Positions 8,582 through 16,158 of a DNA stretch of 64,000 nt are shown here, piece by piece. The notes under the pieces were generated by a model. It was not told the origin of the DNA, did no database searches, and saw only the letters and a list, made by a program, of their open reading frames with translations. How positions within the stretch are numbered: position 1 is the first letter of the stretch; every line of letters begins with the position of its first letter. The translations under genes were made by a program, and so were the position numbers. This stretch comes from Conexibacter sp. SYSU D00693 (GTDB lineage Bacteria > Actinomycetota > Thermoleophilia > Solirubrobacterales > Solirubrobacteraceae), in contig NZ_CP070950.1 in the NCBI RefSeq assembly GCF_017084525.1, positions 806,001-870,000 of the forward strand, in the 5' to 3' direction.

Positions 8582-10099
8582 CTACTCGGGCGTGAACCAC
8601 ACGACGACCATGGGCTCGCCGTCGGTCAGCCGCCAGCCCGGCTCGCCGAGCAGCACCGCGAGCTCGTCGCGGCAGCCGTCGTAGAAGTTGCGCTGGCGCA
8701 CCAGCCAGGCGTCGACGTCCGGGTGGCCGAGCTCCTCGGGCGTGAGGACGCCGTCGAGCTCGCCGTAGGTCACGAGGCCCACGCGCTGGACGACGACGGC
8801 GCCGTGGTCGATCCCGCGGTGGTCGCGGATGGGCAGCCGCGTCCCGATCCGCGGCGGGCCGCCCTCGAGGTCCCACTCGCGCGCGAGGCCGACCGAGACG
8901 GTGCGCCGGCCGGCCAGGATCTCGGCGATCGAGCGCTGGCCGTGTCCGCCGTCGTCGGCGCTGCCGAACTCGAGGAACGGCTCGGCCGCGGTGCGCCACT
9001 GCGCCAGCGGGATCGTCGCGTGCAGGGTCGTCCCCTCGCCGGGCGGGCTGGTGACCTCGAGCGTCCCCGCCAGGACGGCGACGCGGTCGCGCAGGCCCTG
9101 GATGCCGGTGCCGCCCTCGAGGTCGGCGCCGCCGGCCCCGTCGTCGCTGATGCGGACCTCGACGTGCGGACCGCGGTCGGCGACGTCGACGCGGACCTTC
9201 GTGGCGCCGGCGTGGCGCGCGGCGTTCGTGATCGCCTCGCTGACCAGGTAGTAGGCGGTGACCTCGACGGGGTCGGGCAGCCGGCGGCCGGGCAGGGCGC
9301 CGAGCTCGACGGGGACCGGCGAGCGGCGCGCCAGCGCCTCGAGGGCCGGCACGACACCGCGCTCGGCCAGTCCCGCCGGATGCAGGCCGCGGGCGAGCTC
9401 GCGCAGCTCGTCGAGCGTCTCGGCGGCCTCCTCGCGGGCCCGCTGCAGCAGCGTCGCGGCCTGAGGATCGACCGCCTCCCCCGCCTTGCGCAGCCCGAGG
9501 TCGATGAGGTGGCCGAGGGCGACGAGGCGCTGCTGCGGGCCGTCGTGGAGGTTGCGGCCGATGCGGCGGCGCTCCTCGTCGCCGGCCTGGAGCACGCGCG
9601 TGCGCGCGCGGGCGACCTCGGACTCGCGGGCGCGCAGCGCGCGGGCCTGGCGCAGGCGGCCCAGCTCGGCCGCGGCGCGGGCCGCGAGGACGTCGAGCGC
9701 CTTGCGGCCGTCGTCGTCCAGGGTGGCGCCGCGGACGGCGAGGTGGCCGACGGGCGTCTTGCCGCCGTCGCGCAGCTGGAGGACCAGCGCGTCGTCGGCG
9801 GGGGTCGCGTCGTCGCCGCGCGCGGGCGGGCGCCCGTCGGCGCGCCAGGCCGTCCGGACGCGGCAGCGGCCGGGGACGTCCTCCTCGGCCAGGACGACCT
9901 CCTCGGCGCCCACGGCGGGCCCGAGGACCGTGGCGAGCGTCGAGAGGAACGCCTCGCCGACGACGTCCGCCGTGGCGGTGGCCAGGGCGGGCAGTAGGTC
10001 CTCGCCGGCGAGCGGCGAGCGCGCGGAGGGCGTGCTGGACGGCATGGGCTGGTCGGTCGCCGGCGGCGGAGCGGCCTGGGAAGGGTAGCGGTGGGGCAT
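8582..10099 (-). CDS. Histidine kinase (HisKA_3/NarL type) with C-terminal ASCH-like domain
   Basis: A 505-residue soluble sensor kinase. Residues about 20-150 look like a degenerate GAF/sensor region. The dimerisation helix carries the phospho-acceptor in RRRIGRNLHDGPQQ (His about 185). The HATPase_c domain follows (SEAITNAARHAG, ISDDGAGG, GTGIQGLRDRV). Residues about 370-505 are an extra domain resembling ASCH: FGSADDGGHGQRSIAEILAG, PRIGTRLPIRD, VGLVTYGELD, then a C-terminal PMVVVWF strand. ASCH domains are linked to RNA or modified-nucleoside functions and are not a usual kinase partner. No membrane helix and no adjacent response regulator are present. ATG 10099 has an AGGA 5 nt upstream. 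The spacer 8405-8581 downstream shows only an imperfect GGGTGTGAG/CTCACCC stem near 8502-8524. Confidence 0.85.
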   Translation of the reverse strand: MPHRYPSQAAPPPATDQPMPSSTPSARSPLAGEDLLPALATATADVVGEAFLSTLATVLGPAVGAEEVVLAEEDVPGRCRVRTAWRADGRPPARGDDATPADDALVLQLRDGGKTPVGHLAVRGATLDDDGRKALDVLAARAAAELGRLRQARALRARESEVARARTRVLQAGDEERRRIGRNLHDGPQQRLVALGHLIDLGLRKAGEAVDPQAATLLQRAREEAAETLDELRELARGLHPAGLAERGVVPALEALARRSPVPVELGALPGRRLPDPVEVTAYYLVSEAITNAARHAGATKVRVDVADRGPHVEVRISDDGAGGADLEGGTGIQGLRDRVAVLAGTLEVTSPPGEGTTLHATIPLAQWRTAAEPFLEFGSADDGGHGQRSIAEILAGRRTVSVGLAREWDLEGGPPRIGTRLPIRDHRGIDHGAVVVQRVGLVTYGELDGVLTPEELGHPDVDAWLVRQRNFYDGCRDELAVLLGEPGWRLTDGEPMVVVWFTPE

Positions 10100-10103
10100 C
10101 AAG

Positions 10104-10128
10104 GTCCTGCCAAGGGAGACGGCAGGAC
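10104..10128. promoter_or_regulatory. Inverted repeat in the kinase/DUF2461 divergent spacer
   Basis: GTCCTGCC at 10104-10111 and GGCAGGAC at 10121-10128 form perfect 8-bp arms with a 9-nt spacer. They occupy the 48-bp gap between the two divergent starts and overlap the kinase ribosome-binding region. This is a candidate operator or 5'-UTR hairpin. Confidence 0.45.
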
Positions 10129-10147
10129 ACGGCGCTAGGTTGCGGGC

Positions 10148-10804
10148 GTGGGTGCGACGGGGTTCGCCGGATGGCCGCGGGAGGCGCTCGCCTTCCTGCG
10201 CGAGCTCGAGGAGCACAACGAGCGCGAGTGGTTCCACGCCAACCGCCCGCGCTACGACGCGCACGTCGCCGGACCGGCCAAGGCCCTGGGCGCCGCGCTG
10301 GCCGACCTGGGCGACCCGCACGTCTTCCGGCCCTTCAACGACACGCGCTTCCACCCCGGTCCGCCGATCAAGGAGCACGTCGGCCTGGTGGTCGGCCGCG
10401 GCGTCGGTGGCGGGATCTTCTACGTCGAGCTGTCGCTGGACGGCGTGCTCGTCGCGGCGGGCATCCACGCCCCCGCGCCTGACCAGGTCGACCGGCTGCG
10501 CCACGCGGTCGCCGACGGGCGGCGGGCCGCCGGACTGACCAGGGCGCTACGGCGCGCGGAGGGCGCCGGGCTCGAGCGCTCCGAGCCCGACCTCAAGCGC
10601 ACGCCGCGCGGCTGGCCGGCCGACCACCCGCGCGCCGAGCTCCTGCGCCACCGCCGGCTCGTGGTCGCCCGTCGCCACGAGCTCGGGCCCTGGCTGCACG
10701 GCGACGAGGCGCTCGCCCGGGTGCGCGCCGACCTCGACGCGGCGGCGCCGCTCGTGCGCTGGCTGCGCGAGCACGTCGGGCCCTCGACGAAGCCCCGGCG
10801 CTGA
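10148..10804 (+). CDS. DUF2461 family protein
   Basis: A 218-residue protein matching the DUF2461/TIGR02453 family, whose function is unknown. Family hallmarks are the opening FLRELEEHNEREWFHANRPRYD, RPFNDTRFHPGPPIKEHVGLV and FYVELSLDGVLVAAGIHAP. Towards the C-terminus come LKRTPRGWPADHPRAELLRHR. GTG 10148 lies 6 nt after TAGGTT (10136-10141), so it is probably translated from a leaderless mRNA. Codirectional with the GroES-like gene 21 bp downstream. Confidence 0.9.
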   Translation: MGATGFAGWPREALAFLRELEEHNEREWFHANRPRYDAHVAGPAKALGAALADLGDPHVFRPFNDTRFHPGPPIKEHVGLVVGRGVGGGIFYVELSLDGVLVAAGIHAPAPDQVDRLRHAVADGRRAAGLTRALRRAEGAGLERSEPDLKRTPRGWPADHPRAELLRHRRLVVARRHELGPWLHGDEALARVRADLDAAAPLVRWLREHVGPSTKPRR

Positions 10805-10825
10805 GGCGCGTACTGTCCGGGCTCG

Positions 10826-11167
10826 ATGCGCCACGACCTGCGCCCCCTCTTCGACCGCGTCGTCATCAAGGAGCTCGAGCCCGACCGGATCCGCCAGTCG
10901 GGCCTCCTGGTCCCCGCCGGCTCGCACGAGCCGCCGCCCCACCACGGGATCGTCCTCGCCGTCGGACCCGGCATCGACTGGTGGGAGTCGGCCGGCGTGC
11001 GGATGCCGGTCGGCCCCGGCGACCACGTCGTCTTCCCCGCCAGCGCGGGCGCGTGGGTCGAGGTCGACGAGGAGCGGCTGCTCGTCTGCCGCGTCACGGA
11101 GCTGCTCGGGGTCCTCGAGACGGCCGAGGGGCCGCGCGACATCGCGCCGCCCGTCGAGGAGGACTAG
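10826..11167 (+). CDS. GroES-like co-chaperonin (Cpn10), orphan
   Basis: A 113-residue Cpn10-fold protein: LRPLFDRVVIKELEPDRIRQSGLLVPAG, a mobile-loop-like SHEPPPHHGIVLAVGPG, then GPGDHVVFPASAG. It is somewhat longer than ordinary GroES (about 97 aa), with an acidic tail (APPVEED). No groEL lies nearby. It may be a divergent or secondary co-chaperonin rather than the main GroES. TACTGT at 10811-10816 lies 9 nt before the ATG. Its stop codon shares CTAG (11164-11167) with the convergent aminotransferase gene. Confidence 0.8.
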   Translation: MRHDLRPLFDRVVIKELEPDRIRQSGLLVPAGSHEPPPHHGIVLAVGPGIDWWESAGVRMPVGPGDHVVFPASAGAWVEVDEERLLVCRVTELLGVLETAEGPRDIAPPVEED

Positions 11168-12339
11168 CCCGCGGCGCGCCGGTCGCGCAGGAGCTGCGCG
11201 ACGCGCCCGACGGCCTCGTCGAGGTCCGCGTCGGGCAGGGCGAGCGAGAGGCGCACGTAGCCGGCGCCGCGTGCGCCGAAGCCCTCGCCGGGCGCGACGC
11301 CGACGCGCGCCTCCTGGGCGAGCACCTCGACCGTGACGCCCTCCGGCGGGCGCCACCAGGCGTAGAACGTCCCCTCGGGTGCGGCGACGTCGGCCCCGGC
11401 GGCCCGCAGCCCCGCGACGAGGCGGTCGCGACGAGCCGCGTAGACGGCGGCGCGCCCGGCGACGTCCTGCGCGTCGGTGAGCGCGACCTCGAGGCCGCGC
11501 TGCAGGGCGGTCCAGACGCCGGCGGTGAGGTGGTCGACGAGCGTCTTGACCCGGCCGACGACCTCGGCGTTGCCGACGAGGAAGCCGACGCGCCAGCCGG
11601 CCATGCCGTGGACCTTCGAGGGCGACCACAGCTCGACCGCGACGTCGCGCGCGCCGTCGACCTCGAGGACCGACCGGCCGCGGCGGCCGTCGAAGGCCAG
11701 GAAGCCGTAGGCGAGGTCGTGCAGGAGCCAGCCGCCGCGCTCGTGGGCCCGGGCGACGGCGTGCTCGAAGGTCCCGGGCGCCTCGCACGCCGCACACGGG
11801 TTGCTCGGGTAGTTCAGGACGCAGAGCGCCTCGCGGTCCCCGCGCACGGCGCCCCAGTCCGGCTGCCAGCCCGTGGCGGCGTCGAGCGGCAGCGCCCGTT
11901 CGCGCGCGCCCGCGAGCGCGACGCCCGAGCGGTAGTCGGGGTAGCCGGGGTCGGGCAGCAGGACCGTGTCGCCGGGCTGGGCGGTGGCGAGGCAGACGAG
12001 CTGGATCCCCGTCTTCGTGCCGGGGACGACGGCCACCTCGGTGTCGGGGTCGAGCGTCACCCCGTGGTCGCGGCCGTAGCGGTCGGCGATCGCCTGGCGT
12101 AGCTCGGGCCGGCCCTGGAAGGGCGGGTAGCCGTGGACCACCGGCGTCGCGGTCTGCGCGGCGGCCTCCTGGACGGCGGCGATGGCGGCGGGCGGCGGCG
12201 GGAGGTCCGGGTTGCCGCGCCCGAGGTCGAGGAAGCGCGGTCCCGGCCGGGCCTGGGCGGCGGCGGCCGCCGCGAGCATGCGGGTGAACACCTGCTCGGG
12301 CAGGCGCCGCACGAGGTCCGGGGCGGGGCGGCGGGTCAC
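11164..12339 (-). CDS. Class I/II PLP-dependent aminotransferase
   Basis: A 391-residue fold-type I aminotransferase, similar in pattern to succinyldiaminopimelate, LL-diaminopimelate or aspartate aminotransferases. Visible landmarks are LGRGNPDLPPP, HGYPPFQGRPELRQAIADRY, PGTKTGIQL, the DPGYPDYRSG loop, and the PLP lysine in SPSKVHGMAGWRVGF. It is cytosolic; the substrate cannot be fixed from sequence alone. GTG 12339 overlaps the TGA of the upstream ltrA gene by 4 nt (GTGA), which implies translational coupling. Confidence 0.88.
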   Translation of the reverse strand: MTRRPAPDLVRRLPEQVFTRMLAAAAAAQARPGPRFLDLGRGNPDLPPPPAAIAAVQEAAAQTATPVVHGYPPFQGRPELRQAIADRYGRDHGVTLDPDTEVAVVPGTKTGIQLVCLATAQPGDTVLLPDPGYPDYRSGVALAGARERALPLDAATGWQPDWGAVRGDREALCVLNYPSNPCAACEAPGTFEHAVARAHERGGWLLHDLAYGFLAFDGRRGRSVLEVDGARDVAVELWSPSKVHGMAGWRVGFLVGNAEVVGRVKTLVDHLTAGVWTALQRGLEVALTDAQDVAGRAAVYAARRDRLVAGLRAAGADVAAPEGTFYAWWRPPEGVTVEVLAQEARVGVAPGEGFGARGAGYVRLSLALPDADLDEAVGRVAQLLRDRRAAG

Positions 12340-13529
12340 GTGATCGCGTGGCGGATGCGGGCCCGCGCCTCGGCGTAGCGCACGGCCTCGTAGGCGACCG
12401 TCGCCACCGCGATGGCGGCGACGACGCCCAGCGCGACGAGCGCGTCGACCTCGGTGGCCAGCGGGATCGTCGCGAGCAGCGCGACCGTCGCGGCCGACCG
12501 CGAGCGGCTCAGCGAGCGGACGTTGCGCAGGCGGAAGAGGATGTGGCCGACGTAGTAGAGCGCCGCGCCGCCGCACAGGCACACCGCGGGCATCGCCTTC
12601 AGCGGCTCGTCGTAGTCGCCGAGGGTCTTCTTGATCCCGAGGGCGAGCAGCACGATCCCCGCCACCATCAGGAAGTGCAGGTAGGAGTAGGAGTCGCGCG
12701 CGATCTCCCCGCGCTCGGCGCCCTCGGCGCGCGCCAGGCGCCGCTCGGCCACGAGCGCGACGACGTCGAAGTACGCCCACCACAGCGCCGCCACGAGGGC
12801 GATGCCCAGCACGCACGCCGTCACCACGCCCACCCCGATGTGCAGCTCCTCGGCGCCCACGCCCAGCGCGACGATCGACTCGCCCAGGGCGATGATCACG
12901 ATGAGCGCGTGGCGCTCGGCGAAGTGCCCGGCGTGGATGCGCCAGACCCCGCGCTCCCCGCGTGTGGCGAGCCGGCCGCCCGCGAAGTCGATGAGGATCG
13001 CGACCGCCCACAGCGCGCCCTGCGTCGCGCCGTCGAAGCCCGTCGCCACGAGGACGAGCACCGGCCCGACGATCGACGTGACCGCGAGCCGCGCCACCGC
13101 GACGTGGACGTCCGGGTCGTCGTCGCCCAGCCGCCACAGCGCGACGGACTGCAGCTGGCGCACCACGAGGTAGGCGATGGCGAAGGCCACCGCCTCGTCG
13201 TCGAACGCCCCGGGGACCGCGAGCGCCATGACGAGCGTCGCGGCCATGGCGCAGAACAGCACCAGGCGCGCGGGGCCGTCGTCGGACGCGACGCGGTTGG
13301 TCAGCCACGCGTAGCCCGTCCAGGTCCACCACAGCGCGGCGAGGACCAGCACGCCGCGCGCCAGCCCCTCCCAGGTCGGGTTGGCGGCCAGCGCCGCCGT
13401 CACCTGCGTGAGGCCGAAGACGAAGACGAGGTCGAAGAACAGCTCGAGCGGCGTGACCTTCTGCTCGGGCTCGGCGTGCTGGTCGGCGTCCCACCCGATC
13501 GCTCGCGCGGCGGCCTCGGCGTTGCTCAT
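12336..13529 (-). CDS. ltrA: Low-temperature-requirement protein A (LtrA) family membrane protein
   Basis: A 397-residue polytopic membrane protein. The family signature KVTPLELFFDLVFVFGLTQV is near residue 25. About ten hydrophobic helices follow, including LVLAALWWTWTGYAWLTN and ERHALIVIIALGESIVALG. LtrA is linked to low-temperature growth in Listeria, but its molecular role is unknown. It overlaps the aminotransferase start by 4 nt, so the two genes are probably cotranscribed. Confidence 0.9.
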   Translation of the reverse strand: MSNAEAAARAIGWDADQHAEPEQKVTPLELFFDLVFVFGLTQVTAALAANPTWEGLARGVLVLAALWWTWTGYAWLTNRVASDDGPARLVLFCAMAATLVMALAVPGAFDDEAVAFAIAYLVVRQLQSVALWRLGDDDPDVHVAVARLAVTSIVGPVLVLVATGFDGATQGALWAVAILIDFAGGRLATRGERGVWRIHAGHFAERHALIVIIALGESIVALGVGAEELHIGVGVVTACVLGIALVAALWWAYFDVVALVAERRLARAEGAERGEIARDSYSYLHFLMVAGIVLLALGIKKTLGDYDEPLKAMPAVCLCGGAALYYVGHILFRLRNVRSLSRSRSAATVALLATIPLATEVDALVALGVVAAIAVATVAYEAVRYAEARARIRHAIT

Positions 13530-13557
13530 GGCCGCATCCCAGCAGCGCCGGCGGCGG

Positions 13558-14442
13558 CTAGGCGGTGATCTCCGCCACGGTCCCGCCGAAGCCGACGGCG
13601 AACACCTTCCCGGCGCCGAACGGGCCGCTGCCGTGGCCGACCGCGACGGCGCTGGCGTTCGCGATCCCCTTGGCCAGGACGCACCCCTTGCCGCCCGCCA
13701 CGCGCCAGACCTGGCCGTAGAGGTTGGCGGCGACGAAGAGCCGGCCGGCGCTGTCGGCGGCCATCCCGTCGAAGCCGGCGGCGAGGTCGAGCAGCCCGGC
13801 GCTGAAGGCCTTGTACGGGACGTTCGGGCGATGCAGCGGGATGCCCATGATCGCCGCGGGCAGGAACGTCTGGGCGGCGTAGAGCGTCCCGCCGTCCGGG
13901 CTCAGGGCCAGGCCGTTGGCGCTGACGATCGGCGACCAGCCGACCTGCACCTCGCCGTCCGGGCTGATGCGGTCGACGCCGCGCAGGAGCCCGAGGTCGT
14001 TGGAGGCGAAGACGGTGCCGTCCGGGTGGCGGACGATGCCGTTGGCCATCTGCAGCCCGGTGGCGTACACCGACGACGCGCCGGTGACGAGGTCGACGCG
14101 CAGCAGGCGCGCGGTGGGCTTGAGGTTGCCGGTGAGGCCGTCGACGAGGCCGTTGCCGTCGCCGACCAGGACGCCGCCTGCGCCGTCGAGCGCGAGGCCG
14201 CCGGGCTTGGCGAGGCCGCCGAGCAGGACGCGCGGCTGCTGGCCGGGCGCGTCGAGGACCATGAGCGCCTTGCGCGTCTGGTCGGTGTAGAGCAGGCGGC
14301 CGAGGTCGTCGACGATGACCGACTCGAGGCTGCCCTGGCCGCTGAGCAGCGTCCGGAACCCGGTCTGGCCGGCGCGGCAGTCCGGCGCCGCGGACGCCGG
14401 CGCGGCGCCCAGCAGCGCGACGGCGCACGCCGCGCTCAGCAC
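13558..14442 (-). CDS. Secreted SMP-30/NHL-like beta-propeller protein
   Basis: About 294 residues. A hydrophobic signal sequence ending near ASA is followed by a beta-propeller with repeated blades such as LESVIVDDLGRLLYTDQ, GLALDGAGGVLVGDGN and NGIVRHPDGTVFASND. Such proteins often are lactonases or sugar sensors. Metal ligands of SMP-30 cannot be confirmed. The start is uncertain. GTG 14442 gives an unusually short, uncharged signal peptide. A better signal peptide would begin upstream, where the in-frame sequence has only a CTG that overlaps the thioesterase stop codon (CTGA). Confidence 0.7.
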   Translation of the reverse strand: MLSAACAVALLGAAPASAAPDCRAGQTGFRTLLSGQGSLESVIVDDLGRLLYTDQTRKALMVLDAPGQQPRVLLGGLAKPGGLALDGAGGVLVGDGNGLVDGLTGNLKPTARLLRVDLVTGASSVYATGLQMANGIVRHPDGTVFASNDLGLLRGVDRISPDGEVQVGWSPIVSANGLALSPDGGTLYAAQTFLPAAIMGIPLHRPNVPYKAFSAGLLDLAAGFDGMAADSAGRLFVAANLYGQVWRVAGGKGCVLAKGIANASAVAVGHGSGPFGAGKVFAVGFGGTVAEITA

Positions 14443-14465
14443 CCCGGCGGCCCGGCGGCCGGCGC

Positions 14466-15254
14466 TCAGCGCACGTCGACGAAGAGCGTCTGGTGCGACG
14501 CCCCCAACTCCCCCTGTCCGTCCCACAGGGTCGAGCTTGCCAGCCCGCGCCCCTGACTGTCGAGCAACGTCCGCGCCTCGAGGCCGACCCACGGCCCGCG
14601 CGGCTCGCTGAGCAGGTGGACCGTGAGGTCGGTGTTCACGAACAGGTGGCGGTCCCAGCGCAGCTCGCTCGAGACGCCGTTGCCGAAGTCCGCCGCCGCG
14701 GCGACGCGCTGCAGCGGCGTGGGCTCCTCCTCGTCGACCAACGGCCGCCGCGGGCGGAACCACGCCAGCGCGGGTCCGGGCTCGCCGAACTGCCCGCGCG
14801 CGAAGCGGATCTCCATGCCGGTCAGGTGGAAGCCCTCGCCCGCCGAGCCCGGGAACGTCCCCGCCTCGGCCTCGTCGGGCCCGGGCGTCGGTGGCTGGGC
14901 GCGCTGCGCCCCGCGGCCCTCGAGGTCGACCTCCCCCACCCGCAGCCGCACGGCCCGCGCGCGCACCAGCACCCGTCCGTCGCTCCCGCTCACCGTCGCC
15001 TCGCAGAGCTGCAGCCGCGGTCCGCCGCGCAGCACCTCGGCCTCCACGCGCAGCGGCGCGAGCGGCACCGCGCCGAGGAACTCGAGCGTCAGCCGGGAGC
15101 AGCGCATCGGGGCCGCCGCCTCGAGGCGCTCCACCGCCCGGGCGACCAGCGCCGCCGGCGCGCCACCGTGCTGCTGGCTCGGGTCCCACGGCCCGCGCGC
15201 GTGCCCGGTCGGCACGAACAGCGGCCCCTCCTGTCGGAACACCGGCTCCGTCAT
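14466..15254 (-). CDS. Acyl-CoA thioesterase-like double-hotdog protein (4HBT_3/TesB-like)
   Basis: 262 residues with two hotdog halves. The first half includes DPSQQHGGAPAALVARAVE and LEFLGAVPLAPLRVEAEVLR. The second includes AAAADFGNGVSSEL and VNTDLTVHLLSEPRGPWVGLEARTL. This matches the TesB-like acyl-CoA thioesterase group, which hydrolyses acyl-CoA esters in the cytosol. It lies just upstream of the beta-propeller gene and may be cotranscribed with it. The palindromic element 15275-15495 lies directly upstream. Confidence 0.85.
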   Translation of the reverse strand: MTEPVFRQEGPLFVPTGHARGPWDPSQQHGGAPAALVARAVERLEAAAPMRCSRLTLEFLGAVPLAPLRVEAEVLRGGPRLQLCEATVSGSDGRVLVRARAVRLRVGEVDLEGRGAQRAQPPTPGPDEAEAGTFPGSAGEGFHLTGMEIRFARGQFGEPGPALAWFRPRRPLVDEEEPTPLQRVAAAADFGNGVSSELRWDRHLFVNTDLTVHLLSEPRGPWVGLEARTLLDSQGRGLASSTLWDGQGELGASHQTLFVDVR

Positions 15255-15274
15255 CGGCGGCGGAGGCTAGTGGT

Positions 15275-15495
15275 GGGTGCCAGGCACCCGTCATCGCGTC
15301 AGTGGCGTTCCGCTCAGACGGTCCCGGCGTGAGCCTGTCGTTGTCCCGCTGGGAGCGGGGGAACGACAGGGTCACGGTCGTTCGGGCCCGGTCTACCGCG
15401 ACCCTGGAGTCGAGGTCCCACGAGGACCCCAACCCCAGGCTCGTCGCACCCGAACCCGCAAGACGGCCTCGTGGAAGGTGCCTGGCACCTTCCAC
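15275..15495. mobile_element. MITE-like element with inverted terminal palindromes and internal repeat copy A
   Basis: This 221-bp noncoding stretch begins with GGGTGCC-A-GGCACCC (15275-15289) and ends with GTGGAAGGTGCC-T-GGCACCTTCCAC (15471-15495). The shared cores GGTGCCAGGCACC and GGTGCCTGGCACC are reverse complements, so the ends are inverted copies. Inside lies repeat copy A (15334-15370). After it, CAGGGTCACGGT (15367-15378) faces ACCGCGACCCTG (15395-15406). It fills almost the whole gap between the thioesterase and response regulator genes. No transposase is present. Similar GTGCC-GGCAC hairpins accompany REP/RAYT elements in other bacteria, but I cannot prove homology. Confidence 0.6.
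15334..15370. repeat. Dispersed palindromic repeat, copy A
   Basis: Left arm CCTGTCGTTGTCCCGCT (15334-15350) pairs with AGCGGGGGAACGACAGG (15354-15370) at 15 of 17 positions around a GGG loop. Its right flank GGGTCACGGTCGTTCGGGCCCG resembles the right flank of copy D. It belongs with copies B (33105), C (34054) and D (47356). Confidence 0.65.
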
Positions 15496-15498
15496 CCC

Positions 15499-16158
15499 TC
15501 ACGACGCCTGCAGGTACGTGAGCACCGCCAGCACCCGCCGGTGGTCGTCCTCCCCCGCCGGCAGGCCGAGCTTGGAGAAGATCGACGTGACGTGCTTCTC
15601 GACGGCGCCCTGCGTGACGACGAGCGCGCGGGCGATGCCGTTGTTCGTGCGGCCTTCGGCCATGAGCTCGAGCACCTCGCGCTCGCGCGGGGTCAGCTCG
15701 GCCAGGGCGGCGGCGCCCGGCGCGGCGTCGCGGGTCTTGACGAGCTCGGCGACCACCTCGCGGTCCAGGGCGGTGCCGCCGTCGGCGACGCGGCGCACCG
15801 CGTCGAGGAAGGCGCGGACGTCGCCGACGCGCTCCTTGAGCAGGTAGCCGATCCCGCCGCCGTCGCCCGAGGCCAGCAGCTCGGCGGTGTACACCGGCTC
15901 GACGTACTGGGACAGGATCAGGACGTTGAGGCCGGGGTGGCGGCGGCGGGCCTCGATGGCGGCGCGCAGCCCCTCGTCGGTGAACGTCGGCGGGAGGCGG
16001 ACGTCGACGATCGCGAGGTCGGGCTTGTGGCCCGCGACGATGCGCAGGAGCCCGTCGCCGTCCTCGGCCGCCGCGGCGACCTCGATGTCGTGCTCGCGCA
16101 GGAGCGCCACGAGCCCCTCGCGCAGCAGCGCGTTGTCCTCGACCGTCACGACCCGCAT
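15499..16158 (-). CDS. NarL/LuxR-family response regulator
   Basis: 219 residues. The N-terminal receiver domain has VTVEDNALLREGL with paired acidic residues, the phospho-acceptor in DLAIVDVRLPP (Asp about 52), and the lysine in GYLLKERV. The C-terminal LuxR helix-turn-helix is LTPREREVLELMAEGRTNNGIARAL, then VTQGAVEKHVTSIFSKLGL. It overlaps the histidine kinase gene by 13 nt, so the two form a cognate pair. A 12-bp-armed hairpin at 15471-15495 follows its stop codon and may end the mRNA. Confidence 0.93.
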   Translation of the reverse strand: MRVVTVEDNALLREGLVALLREHDIEVAAAAEDGDGLLRIVAGHKPDLAIVDVRLPPTFTDEGLRAAIEARRRHPGLNVLILSQYVEPVYTAELLASGDGGGIGYLLKERVGDVRAFLDAVRRVADGGTALDREVVAELVKTRDAAPGAAALAELTPREREVLELMAEGRTNNGIARALVVTQGAVEKHVTSIFSKLGLPAGEDDHRRVLAVLTYLQAS

